A stretch of DNA of 45,607 nucleotides, taken from the NCBI GenBank assembly GCA_017467275.1, contig JAFTSN010000028.1, positions 1-45,607 of the forward strand, read 5' to 3'. The notes under the pieces are model-generated. The model saw nothing but the letters and a program-made list of their open reading frames with translations. It ran no database searches and was not told where the DNA came from. Shown in pieces: positions 1-7,354 of this stretch. A program made the position numbers and the translations under genes. Positions within the stretch are counted from its first letter, which is position 1, and every line of letters begins with the position of its first letter. Source of the stretch: Clostridia bacterium. Its GTDB lineage: Bacteria > Bacillota > Clostridia > Christensenellales > Borkfalkiaceae.

Positions 1-1
1 G

Positions 2-388
2 ATTTGCTTTTTGTGGTGTATCACCGTTCCGCTTTGGAAACCGTTTATGGAGCACGTATTGAATTTTAGCGACGTAGATAAACTGTTTAAACTCGTTATG
101 GTATTGCTCGGATTTTATATGCTTTACGCATTCCAAAACGTGTTCGATTCCACGTTCTACGGGCATGGTAAAACCAACTATATGTTGTTTGAATCGGTGG
201 TGACGAATACGATTTATTACGGAATAGCATTTATCCTTTATCTTTGCGGAGTATGGCAACCTACGCTTATCGGCATAGCGTTGTTATTCGGCATCGGTAA
301 TGCGTTTGATGCAATCGTATCGCTCGTGGCGTACGTGTTCTTGCTTAAGAAAAAGAAAATCAACGTTTTAGACGTTGACGAGAACTAA
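2..388 (+). CDS. MATE family efflux transporter, C-terminal part (partial)
   Basis: The reading frame is open from base 2, so the gene begins upstream of the window and only about 129 residues remain. The visible part holds roughly three hydrophobic segments, with an interhelical stretch reading FYGHGKTNYML and a last helix ending in a lysine-rich tail (LLKKKKINVLD). This is the usual end of a MATE-type multidrug or cation antiporter in the inner membrane. Substrate cannot be deduced. It ends at a TAA and is followed by an AT-rich non-coding stretch rather than an operon partner. The family assignment rests on the C-terminal third only. Confidence 0.7.
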   Translation: MCFLWCITVPLWKPFMEHVLNFSDVDKLFKLVMVLLGFYMLYAFQNVFDSTFYGHGKTNYMLFESVVTNTIYYGIAFILYLCGVWQPTLIGIALLFGIGNAFDAIVSLVAYVFLLKKKKINVLDVDEN

Positions 389-754
389 AAATAAGGGTAG
401 TTTTAGAGCCTTAAAAATAGTAAGACTTGCGGTGATAGTGGGTGGCGTTAGGCTAGCAATAAAAAGAGTTTGGAAAATGCCGAAAAAGTCAGGTTTTATA
501 AGGGATTAACGCACTTTCAAAATAAGAAGGACTGTCAAGACCAGCTACGAAAAATTGGGCGAAAAAGCACGGAAAACCTACAGCTACCGCGTTTTGTATA
601 AATATACATAATTCGACAAAATATTCAATATGTATGCATAAGACAAACAAAACGCTTGAAAAAAGGTATAAATATACACGACCAACTTTTCACTATACAC
701 ACTCCTTCAAGCGAACATTAAGAATCCTAGAAACTAAGGGTGGTTAAACCCAAT
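389..754. other. AT-rich intergenic stretch, no convincing gene
   Basis: No start codon with a ribosome site opens a credible gene here. An in-frame run from 510 to 608 on the plus strand translates to a basic, tyrosine-rich tail ending LYKYT and could be the decayed 3' end of a lost gene, but it has no start. Two exact 12-base direct repeats (597-608 and 667-678) and an 8-base inverted repeat (653-660 with 706-713) are visible. The base composition is more AT-rich than the genes to the right. Confidence 0.5.
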
Positions 755-790
755 AAAAACGGCTCGGGCTTTTTAGCTCGGGCTGTTTTT
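755..790 (+). terminator. Terminator-like hairpin
   Basis: A 16-bp stem (755-770 with 775-790) closes a TTTT loop and uses several G-U pairs; the right arm ends in T5. The two arms are also near-identical direct repeats. It probably ends transcription arriving from the left, just before the aldo/keto reductase promoter. Confidence 0.6.
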
Positions 791-802
791 GTTGAAAATA
801 TA

Positions 803-831
803 TTGACAGGCGGAAGGTTTTATGATAAAGT
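803..831 (+). promoter_or_regulatory. Sigma-A promoter for the aldo/keto reductase
   Basis: TTGACA at 803-808, a 17-base spacer and TAAAGT at 826-831. This leaves a leader of about 60 nt before the ATG at 901. Confidence 0.65.
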
Positions 832-900
832 AAATATAGTCGAGTGTTAGAATAAACAGAAAAACGGTGCTCGATAAAAAGAGCAAGAAAAGAGGGAATT

Positions 901-1890
901 ATGTATATTGCATCGGATAAAAGATATGCGGCTATGGAATATAACCGTTGCGGAAAAAGCGGCTTAAAGCTGCCTGCGGTGTCCTTGGGTCTTTGGCACA
1001 ACTTTGGAGACGGTCATTCTTATGAAAACATGAAAGCGATGTGCTTCACGGCGTTTGATAACGGGATTACGCATTTCGATCTTGCGAACAACTACGGTCC
1101 CCCCGCAGGGAGCGCGGAGAAAAATTTCGGCAGGATTTTGAAAGACGCGCTTCGCCCTTATCGCGACGAGCTGATCGTCAGCACAAAGGCGGGCTATGAT
1201 ATGTGGGAGGGACCGTACGGCAACTTTGGCAGTCGAAAATATCTCTTGGCGAGCCTTGATCAAAGCCTTGTGCGCATGGGGCTTGATTACGTGGATATTT
1301 TCTATCACCATCGAATGGACCCTGAAACGCCCCTCGAGGAGACCATGGGCGCGTTGGCGCAAGCTGTAATTTCGGGCAAGGCGTTATACGTCGGACTTTC
1401 CAATTACGACGGTGAAACGATGAAACGGGCAAGCGCGATTCTGGAAGAGCTGCACTGTCCGTTCGTGATCAATCAAAACCGTTATTCCCTCTTTGATAGG
1501 ACGATCGAGAAAAACGGATTAAAGTCGGCTGCGGCGGAAACGGGCAAGGGGATTATATCGTTTAGCCCGTTGGCGCAGGGGCTTTTGACCGACCGCTATT
1601 TAAAAGGGATTCCCGCGGACAGCCGCGTGAATACAGACGGTAGATTTTTAAAAGCTTCCGCCATCAACGAACCGACGCTTGCAAAGATCCGTGCGCTGAA
1701 CGAGCTTGCGTTAGAGCGCGGTCAGACGCTCGCGGAAATGGCGCTTTCTTGGGTTTTGCGCGACGGCGTTGTGACGAGCGTTTTGATCGGCGCGTCCAAG
1801 CCCTCGCAGATTCTTGAAAACATCAAAGCGACGGAGAATACCGTCTTTGACGAAAGCGAGCTGAAAAAGATCGATCAAATCTGCCTTTGA
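901..1890 (+). CDS. Aldo/keto reductase, YghZ-like
   Basis: This 329-residue protein has the (beta/alpha)8 aldo/keto reductase layout and should reduce aldehydes or ketones with NADPH in the cytoplasm. The AKR catalytic tetrad is visible: Asp in FDLANNYG, Tyr65 in the same motif, Lys96 in STKAGYD and His in the YHHRMD motif. The phrases LWHNFGD and NNYGPPAGSAE match the YghZ / L-glyceraldehyde-3-phosphate reductase branch, which are about 340 residues long. The start at 901 has AGAGGGAA a few bases upstream; an internal Met at residue 12 is a weaker option. It stands alone between its own promoter and the SCIFF promoter. The physiological substrate is unknown. Confidence 0.9.
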   Translation: MYIASDKRYAAMEYNRCGKSGLKLPAVSLGLWHNFGDGHSYENMKAMCFTAFDNGITHFDLANNYGPPAGSAEKNFGRILKDALRPYRDELIVSTKAGYDMWEGPYGNFGSRKYLLASLDQSLVRMGLDYVDIFYHHRMDPETPLEETMGALAQAVISGKALYVGLSNYDGETMKRASAILEELHCPFVINQNRYSLFDRTIEKNGLKSAAAETGKGIISFSPLAQGLLTDRYLKGIPADSRVNTDGRFLKASAINEPTLAKIRALNELALERGQTLAEMALSWVLRDGVVTSVLIGASKPSQILENIKATENTVFDESELKKIDQICL

Positions 1891-1974
1891 CGGCGCGTTT
1901 ACCGCGATGACGGCGCGTGAGCGTCGGGGCGGGAAAGGTTTTTAAACAAATTGCTTGAAATCCCCGCAATTATA

Positions 1975-2003
1975 TTGACTTTTGGGGAAAGATATGGTAA
2001 AAT
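1975..2003 (+). promoter_or_regulatory. Sigma-A promoter for the SCIFF operon
   Basis: TTGACT at 1975-1980, 17 bases, then TAAAAT at 1998-2003. The leader to the SCIFF ATG is about 25 nt and contains a perfect GGAGG at 2021-2025. Confidence 0.75.
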
Positions 2004-2033
2004 GAATGAAACTAATATGTGGAGGTTGCTCTT

Positions 2034-2186
2034 ATGAAACGTATCGAAACGATCGAAACCCGCAATCTTTGCGAGAGCGCGAAAAACGGCGGTTGCGGCG
2101 AATGCCAAACTTCCTGCCAGTCCGCTTGCAAAACGAGCTGCGGTATTGCCAACCAGCAATGTGAAAGCGCTAAGGAAAGCGAATAA
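2034..2186 (+). CDS. scfA: SCIFF peptide, ranthipeptide precursor
   Basis: This 50-residue gene encodes the 'six cysteines in forty-five residues' precursor peptide conserved across Clostridia. The leader begins MKRIETIETRNL, and the core carries Cys at 21, 24, 28, 32, 36 and 43 with the family-typical CGECQTSCQSACKTSC and ANQQCE stretches. In studied homologues the adjacent radical SAM enzyme links cysteine sulphurs to carbons of neighbouring residues, forming thioethers (ranthipeptide). An additional Cys13 is present in the leader half, giving seven in total. The ATG follows GGAGG by 8 bases. A terminator-like hairpin separates it from the maturase, so the peptide should be made in excess over its enzyme. 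Biological role of mature SCIFF remains unclear. Confidence 0.93.
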   Translation: MKRIETIETRNLCESAKNGGCGECQTSCQSACKTSCGIANQQCESAKESE

Positions 2187-2200
2187 GCAAGGTTATTAAA

Positions 2201-2231
2201 AATGCCGCCGATGTAAAAGGCGGCATTTTTT
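2201..2231 (+). terminator. Leaky terminator between SCIFF and maturase
   Basis: A 9-bp GC-rich stem (2201-2209 with 2219-2227) is followed by a T-run to 2231. It sits between two genes expected to be co-transcribed, so it likely sets the precursor:enzyme ratio. Confidence 0.7.
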
Positions 2232-2247
2232 CTGTGAGGAGAAAACT

Positions 2248-3636
2248 ATGATTCACCAATATAAACTCGGCGGCTATAATATCGTGCTCGACGTCTCGTC
2301 GGGCTCCGTTCACGTTGTCGACGAGATCGCCTACGACCTCATTTCCCTGTTCGAGACCGAAACGCGGGAGGAGATTATTGCGGCTCTTTTAAGCAAATAC
2401 GCTGACAGAACGGACGTCACGCAAGCGGAGATAGAGGAGTGCTACGACGACGTTGTGGCGCTAAAAAACGCGGGCAAGCTATTCGCCCCCGACACTTTCC
2501 GTCCTATGGCGGGCGCACTTAAGGAAAAGACGGCGGGGGTTGTGAAGGCGCTCTGTCTGCATATCGCGCACACCTGCAATTTAAACTGCTCGTATTGTTT
2601 CGCAAGTCAGGGGAAATACCACGGCGACAGGGCGGTCATGAGCTTCGAGGTGGGCAAGCGCGCCCTTGATTTTCTCGTGGAAAATTCGGGCACGCGCAGA
2701 AACCTCGAGGTGGACTTCTTCGGCGGTGAGCCGCTCATGAATTTCGAGGTGGTCAAACAGCTCGTTGCCTACGCGCGTAGTATTGAAAAGGAAAAGGGCA
2801 AAAACTTCCGTTTCACGCTCACGACCAACGGCGTTCTTATCGACGACGACGTGATTGAGTTCGCGAACAAGGAAATGAGCAACGTCGTTTTAAGTTTAGA
2901 CGGCAGAAAAGAGGTGCACGACCGTTTTCGTGTGGATCATGCGGGCAACGGGAGCTGGGAGCGGATTGTTCCGAAATTCCAAAAGCTCGTTCAAGCGCGC
3001 GGCGGTAAAAACTATTATATGCGCGGGACGTTCACACATGATAACCCTGACTTCCTCGAGGATATCAAAGTCATGCTTGAGCTCGGTTTCAATGAATTGA
3101 GCATGGAGCCCGTGGTCTGTGCCGCGGGCGACCCCTCCGAGCTGACCCAAGCCGATCTTCCGATCGTTTTAGAGCAATATGAAAAGCTCGCCGAGCTCAT
3201 GCTCGAAAGGGACAAAGAGGGGAAACCGTTCACGTTCTACCATTATATGATCGATCTGACGGGCGGACCGTGTATCTATAAACGCATTTCAGGCTGTGGC
3301 TCGGGCACGGAGTATATGGCGGTCACGCCGTGGGGGGATTTGTATCCCTGCCACCAATTCGTCGGCGAGGAGGAGTTCCGCTTGGGCGATATTTGGACGG
3401 GTGTAACCAACACGGCGACGCAATCCGAGTTTGCTTCCTGCAACGTCTACGAGCGTGCGGAATGCGTCGATTGCTGGGCGAGATTATACTGCTCGGGCGG
3501 CTGCGCGGCGAACGCCTACCATTCCACGGGCTCGGTCAAGGGCGTATATCAATACGGTTGCGAGCTGTTCCGAAAGAGAATGGAGTGTGCAATTATGGTC
3601 GCGATCGCGCGCGGGCGCGCGAATAAAAAACAATGA
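2248..3636 (+). CDS. scfB: SCIFF radical SAM thioether maturase
   Basis: A 462-residue radical SAM/SPASM enzyme of the CteB type that installs thioether cross-links in the SCIFF peptide encoded 61 bp upstream. Residues 1-80 form an N-terminal region that in the family binds the peptide leader (RiPP recognition element). The SAM-binding 4Fe-4S motif CNLNCSYC is at Cys110, 114 and 117. The C-terminal half carries the auxiliary-cluster cysteines: GPC, SGCGSG, YPCHQF, CNVYERAECVDC, YCSGGC and the last ones at YGCE and MEC. Length matches the family. ATG at 2248 follows GAGGAGAAA. Its stop overlaps the next ATG. Confidence 0.95.
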   Translation: MIHQYKLGGYNIVLDVSSGSVHVVDEIAYDLISLFETETREEIIAALLSKYADRTDVTQAEIEECYDDVVALKNAGKLFAPDTFRPMAGALKEKTAGVVKALCLHIAHTCNLNCSYCFASQGKYHGDRAVMSFEVGKRALDFLVENSGTRRNLEVDFFGGEPLMNFEVVKQLVAYARSIEKEKGKNFRFTLTTNGVLIDDDVIEFANKEMSNVVLSLDGRKEVHDRFRVDHAGNGSWERIVPKFQKLVQARGGKNYYMRGTFTHDNPDFLEDIKVMLELGFNELSMEPVVCAAGDPSELTQADLPIVLEQYEKLAELMLERDKEGKPFTFYHYMIDLTGGPCIYKRISGCGSGTEYMAVTPWGDLYPCHQFVGEEEFRLGDIWTGVTNTATQSEFASCNVYERAECVDCWARLYCSGGCAANAYHSTGSVKGVYQYGCELFRKRMECAIMVAIARGRANKKQ

Positions 3637-4967
3637 AAACGCCCATTCTCGATTTTATCCGTTCCTATGCGGCGCGCGGTGCGCTCCGTCTGCATATGCC
3701 GGGGCACAAAGGGCACGGCGCTCTGGGTGTGGAGACTTTTGATATCACCGAAATTGACGGCGCGGACAGCCTCTACGAGGCAAACGGGATTATCGCGGAG
3801 AGCGAGGGGAACGCAAGCCGTCTGTTCGGTTCGGCGACCTATTATTCCACGGAGGGCTCGTCGCAATGTATCCGCGCGATGCTGTATCTCGCGTTAAAGT
3901 ACGCGGGCAAGGACGGACGTGGGCTGATCTTGGCGGGCAGAAACGCACACAAAAGCTTTTTGAGCGCGGCGATTCTGCTTGATTTCGATATTCAATGGCT
4001 GACGGGGAAAGCAGGGAGCTATCTCTCGTGCGCAGTGGACGGCGAAACGCTGTCTGCGGCGATTGAAAACGCACCCGAAAAGCCCGTTGCGGTCTATCTT
4101 ACCTCTCCCGACTATCTTAGTAACGTTCTCGATATAGAGGCGCTTTCGGCGGTGTGCAAACGGCATGGCGTTTTGCTTTTGGTGGATAATGCCCACGGGG
4201 CTTACCTCAAATTTTTGCCCAAAAGCTTGCACCCGATCGATTTGGGGGCGGATATGTGTGCGGATTCGGCGCATAAAACGTTGCCCGTCTTAACGGGCGG
4301 GGCATACCTGCACGTAAGCGAGAAGCTTTCTTTTTCCAAGGACGAGGTTAAAAACGCGCTCGCACTATTCGGCTCCACGAGCCCGTCCTATCTCACGCTT
4401 GCCTCACTTGATTGTGCAAATGCCGTGCTCGAGACGGACTTTCCCGAGTCTATTTGCGCCTTTCTCCCCAAGCTTGCGGCGTGCAAAGCGCGTCTTGAAG
4501 CGCACGGCTTTCGCTTCCACGGGTCCGAGCCGCTCAAACTCACGCTTCATGCCAAAGCCTACGGCTACAGCGGTGGAGCGCTGGCGGCGCTGTTGGAAAA
4601 AGAGGGGATTGTGTCGGAGTTTGCCGATCCTGATTTTGTTACGTTCATGCTCTCCCCCTCGATTGGGGAGACGGGGTTAAAAAGCTTGGAACGCGCTCTT
4701 TTTTCTCTGCCTAAAAAGCCGTTCGACGAAACCATGCCCCCCGCGTTTATCCTGCCCGAGCGGGTCTATACCCCGCGTGAGGCGGCGTTTTTGAAAAAGG
4801 AGCGAATAGAGACGGCAAACAGCCTTGGCAGAGTTTTAGCTTCCGTGACGGTCGCTTGCCCGCCCGCCGTGCCGATTGTCGTTTGCGGCGAAAGGATGGA
4901 CGGGAACGCATTGCGCCTGTTTGAATACTACGGCATCGCCGAATGCGAGGTCGTTCAAGAAAAATAA
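3633..4967 (+). CDS. Orn/Lys/Arg decarboxylase-like PLP enzyme
   Basis: A fold-type I PLP protein of 444 residues related to the group III amino-acid decarboxylases (YaaO-like). The opening RLHMPGHKGH is the classical N-terminal signature; Lys215 in the SAHKTLP motif is the expected Schiff-base lysine, and DNAHGAY holds the PLP-pairing Asp and substrate-side His. It is somewhat shorter than typical 470-490-residue members, mostly at the C-terminus. The ATG overlaps the maturase stop codon (ATGA), so translation is coupled to scfB. That coupling suggests a link with SCIFF metabolism, but a purely fortuitous operon is possible. The substrate cannot be told from sequence. Confidence 0.85.
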   Translation: MKTPILDFIRSYAARGALRLHMPGHKGHGALGVETFDITEIDGADSLYEANGIIAESEGNASRLFGSATYYSTEGSSQCIRAMLYLALKYAGKDGRGLILAGRNAHKSFLSAAILLDFDIQWLTGKAGSYLSCAVDGETLSAAIENAPEKPVAVYLTSPDYLSNVLDIEALSAVCKRHGVLLLVDNAHGAYLKFLPKSLHPIDLGADMCADSAHKTLPVLTGGAYLHVSEKLSFSKDEVKNALALFGSTSPSYLTLASLDCANAVLETDFPESICAFLPKLAACKARLEAHGFRFHGSEPLKLTLHAKAYGYSGGALAALLEKEGIVSEFADPDFVTFMLSPSIGETGLKSLERALFSLPKKPFDETMPPAFILPERVYTPREAAFLKKERIETANSLGRVLASVTVACPPAVPIVVCGERMDGNALRLFEYYGIAECEVVQEK

Positions 4968-5021
4968 AAACGCGCTCGCGCGTTCCTCGCGGGCGTGATC
5001 ATAAACTCTGTTTTCGATTCG

Positions 5022-5085
5022 TTTGCGCCTTGCGCCCAATAACCGATTGTTTGTCGGTAAAATTGGCAAGGCGCAAAATTTTTTT
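5022..5085 (+). terminator. Long terminator after the SCIFF operon
   Basis: A perfect 12-bp stem (5022-5033 with 5066-5077) encloses a smaller hairpin and ends in T7 at 5079-5085. Confidence 0.85.
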
Positions 5086-5100
5086 CCTTTATATTAAATC

Positions 5101-5154
5101 TTGTTGACAAAAAAACAACTATATGCTATCATATTCCTGTTGACAAAACAACAA
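5101..5154 (+). promoter_or_regulatory. marR promoter with two operator-like palindromes
   Basis: TTGACA (5104-5109), 17 bases, TATCAT (5127-5132). The -35 box lies in one GTTGACAAAA...CAAC repeat (5103-5119), and a second copy, TGTTG-N6-CAACA (5138-5153), sits at the expected start site. Arms of this kind are typical MarR sites, so autorepression is likely. That the MarR protein binds here is inference from position. Confidence 0.65.
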
Positions 5155-5198
5155 GTTGGCGTTTCAGGCGCGCAGTTCATTCACGCAAGGAGAAAGTT

Positions 5199-5654
5199 AT
5201 GCAAGAAAGATTTCAAACGTTCACCATGCAGATCGCAAAAATCAGTCGCTGTATCCGCAGAATCAAGACGGAGGAAATGGCGGAGGTCAATTTAAAAAGC
5301 CCGCACGTTTCCTGTCTGCATTATTTATATAAGTACGGCCCCATGACGGCAACGGAGCTTTGCGAGCTCTGCGAGGAGGATAAGGCGGCCGTGTCGCGGT
5401 CGATCGAATATCTCGAGGAGAACGGCTACGTAGCATGCGAAAGGACGGCGAAAAAGAGGTATAAAACCCCGCTTTGCTTAACGGAAAAGGGGACGGCGGC
5501 GGGCGCGCTGATCGAGGAAAAGATCGACGGGATTGTTTCGCTTGCGAGCGAGGGCCTGGACGAGGAAAGCCGCACGGTGTTCTACCGCGCTCTTGCGCTG
5601 ATTGGCGACAACTTACAAAAAATTTGCGAAAGGAACGCAAAGAAAAAGGAGTAA
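5199..5654 (+). CDS. MarR family transcriptional regulator
   Basis: A 151-residue winged-helix repressor. Helices around residues 30-75 carry SCLHYLYKYGPMTATELCELCEEDKAAVSRSIEYLEENGYV, the usual recognition helix and wing entry of MarR proteins; the ends form the dimer helices. ATG at 5199 follows AAGGAGAAA. The stop is three bases before degV, so the two are one operon. Its own promoter holds repeated palindromes suited to autoregulation. Because DegV proteins bind fatty acids, the regulator may sense a lipid, as FabT does, but the ligand is not shown by the sequence. Confidence 0.88.
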   Translation: MQERFQTFTMQIAKISRCIRRIKTEEMAEVNLKSPHVSCLHYLYKYGPMTATELCELCEEDKAAVSRSIEYLEENGYVACERTAKKRYKTPLCLTEKGTAAGALIEEKIDGIVSLASEGLDEESRTVFYRALALIGDNLQKICERNAKKKE

Positions 5655-5657
5655 AAC

Positions 5658-6506
5658 ATGGCGATAAAATTAATCATCGACTCGGCGGCGGATATCCATA
5701 AAACGGAAGCGGAAAAAATGGGCTTGATCATGCTGCCCATGGTCATTTCATTCGGGGATGAGGAGTATTTTGACGGCGTGAATCTCACCCCCGCGGAATT
5801 TTATGAAAAGCTGATCGAGAGCGACGTGCTTCCCAAGACGAGCCAAATTTCCCCCTACCGCTTTGAGGAGGAGTTTAACCGCCTGACGAAAAACGGCGAT
5901 GAGCTGATCGTGATCACGATTTCCTCCAAGCTCTCGGGGACGTTCGAGGCGGCGCGCTCTGCTGCGGAGAAGTTTGCGGGCAAGGTGCACGTGATCGATA
6001 GCTTAAACGCGGCGGTTGGCGAACGGCTTTTGGGCGAATATGCGCTTCGTTTGATCGGGCAGGGCATGAACGCGGCGCAGATTGTCAGCGAATTGGAGGC
6101 AAAAAAGAAAAAAATCCGTCTTATGGCGGTTTTGGGCACTCTTGAATATCTCAAAAAGGGTGGGCGTATCTCTAAAGCGGTTGCGTTTGCGGGTGAAATG
6201 CTCTCCTTAAAGCCCGTGATCGCGGTCGTGGACGGTGAGGTCAAGCTCGTGGGTAAGGCGCTCGGCTCCAAGAAAGGGAACAACCTTTTAACCCGTCTCG
6301 TGCAGGAGGCGGGCGGCATTGATTTTTCTATGCCCTACGGCACGATCTGGTCGGGATTGGATAAGTCCATGCTCGATAAATACATCGCGGACAGCGCGCC
6401 GCTCTGGGCAAATCACACGAGTCAAGTACCCGCATATATGCTCGGCGGCACGATCGGAACGCACGTGGGTCCCGGTGCGGTCGGCGTGGCGTTTTTTGAA
6501 AAATAA
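5658..6506 (+). CDS. DegV family fatty-acid-binding protein
   Basis: A 282-residue DegV (FakB-like) protein. It shows the family's conserved blocks: DSAAD near the N-terminus, the KTSQIS turn near residue 55, SSKLSGTFEAA near residue 93, VHVIDS and LKKGGRI. FakB proteins hold a fatty acid while the kinase FakA phosphorylates it for phospholipid synthesis; no FakA gene lies in this window. Length is normal. The ATG follows AAAAGGAG, and the gene is coupled to marR. A terminator follows. Fatty-acid binding is known for the family, not demonstrated here. Confidence 0.9.
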   Translation: MAIKLIIDSAADIHKTEAEKMGLIMLPMVISFGDEEYFDGVNLTPAEFYEKLIESDVLPKTSQISPYRFEEEFNRLTKNGDELIVITISSKLSGTFEAARSAAEKFAGKVHVIDSLNAAVGERLLGEYALRLIGQGMNAAQIVSELEAKKKKIRLMAVLGTLEYLKKGGRISKAVAFAGEMLSLKPVIAVVDGEVKLVGKALGSKKGNNLLTRLVQEAGGIDFSMPYGTIWSGLDKSMLDKYIADSAPLWANHTSQVPAYMLGGTIGTHVGPGAVGVAFFEK

Positions 6507-6563
6507 GGGCTTTTCTCTGCGAGAGCGTAGACTGATTTTAAGCCGAGTAAAAACAGAAAAAAT

Positions 6564-6605
6564 AAGACGAAAATCCTCCGTTTTTTCGGGAGGTTTTCGT
6601 CTTTT
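6564..6605 (+). terminator. Terminator after degV
   Basis: A long stem AAGACGAAAA...CCTCC pairing with GGAGG...TTTTCGTCTT, with one bulged T, ending in TTTT. Confidence 0.8.
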
Positions 6606-6657
6606 CATTTAAAAATATAAATTTTATTCAAAAATAATTTATTCTTTGCGTAAACGC

Positions 6658-6703
6658 TTGACAACCCGTTAGAAAGAGAGTACAATATTTTTACGAAAAT
6701 ATT
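6658..6703 (+). promoter_or_regulatory. Promoter of the SipW-like cassette, with palindrome on the -10
   Basis: TTGACA (6658-6663), 17 bases, TACAAT (6681-6686). An 8-bp perfect inverted repeat AATATTTT / AAAATATT (6684-6691, 6696-6703) overlaps the -10 and start site, so a regulator could sit here. GGAGG at 6707-6711 serves the first gene. Confidence 0.65.
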
Positions 6704-6720
6704 TTCGGAGGTAAAATAAC

Positions 6721-7311
6721 ATGAAAAAACAAAGCAAAAGAAAATTCAGAATTTTCTCTACTCTCGTGGCGATGGCGCTCACACTGTGCTTAACGTGCTT
6801 CGGTATTTTTGCCGCAACGAACGTGAAGTATCAGGGCTCCAACACGCTCTCCTTTAACGCGCAGGACGTTTCCGCAACGGTTTCGGGCTATTGGCACAAG
6901 AACTCCGAGTCTGAAACGCCGCTTGCTTTCCCCGGTGGCGAAGCTGATAACGGCGTGATCACGACCGAATGGAATCACGGCAATTCCTACACGGGCACGG
7001 TGACTCTGCCTAATTTCACGTTTGAGAAAGTGACGGATTACTACACCCTTCATATCAAGGTGGTGAACACGTTCACGGATGATATCAAGCTCTCCGCAAC
7101 CTTGACGACGAGCGTTACGAACGACGCGAACTCCTACATAAAGGTGTCCCGTGATCTTGCGGAAACTGTAGACGTGGCGGCGAACAACGGGTTTGTTGAT
7201 TGGACGGTGAAAATCGAGATCGATCCCACGAAGCAGGAGGACGCAGCGTTGCTTGCCAACGGCTTTAATAATATTCAGTTCGCGTTTGAACTGACTGTAG
7301 TCAGAAAATAA
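6721..7311 (+). CDS. Secreted protein, TasA/camelysin-like fibre subunit candidate
   Basis: A 196-residue exported protein. A basic N-terminus and a hydrophobic stretch (about residues 11-30) end in FGIFAA, a plausible signal peptidase site around residue 31-32. The mature part opens with GSNTLSFNAQ, comparable in place and pattern to the SGTLDLSA stretch after the signal peptide in SipW-processed TasA/CalY proteins. The rest is polar, Thr-rich and beta-prone (many alternating T/V/K runs), with no cysteine. A signal peptidase of the SipW type follows at once. I therefore read it as a cognate substrate, probably a surface or matrix protein. No enzyme motif is visible. Family assignment is inference. 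Confidence 0.75.
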   Translation: MKKQSKRKFRIFSTLVAMALTLCLTCFGIFAATNVKYQGSNTLSFNAQDVSATVSGYWHKNSESETPLAFPGGEADNGVITTEWNHGNSYTGTVTLPNFTFEKVTDYYTLHIKVVNTFTDDIKLSATLTTSVTNDANSYIKVSRDLAETVDVAANNGFVDWTVKIEIDPTKQEDAALLANGFNNIQFAFELTVVRK

Positions 7312-7354
7312 AATGCGTTTGTTCGGTTTGTGTCCGAACGGTAATTAAAGGTCA

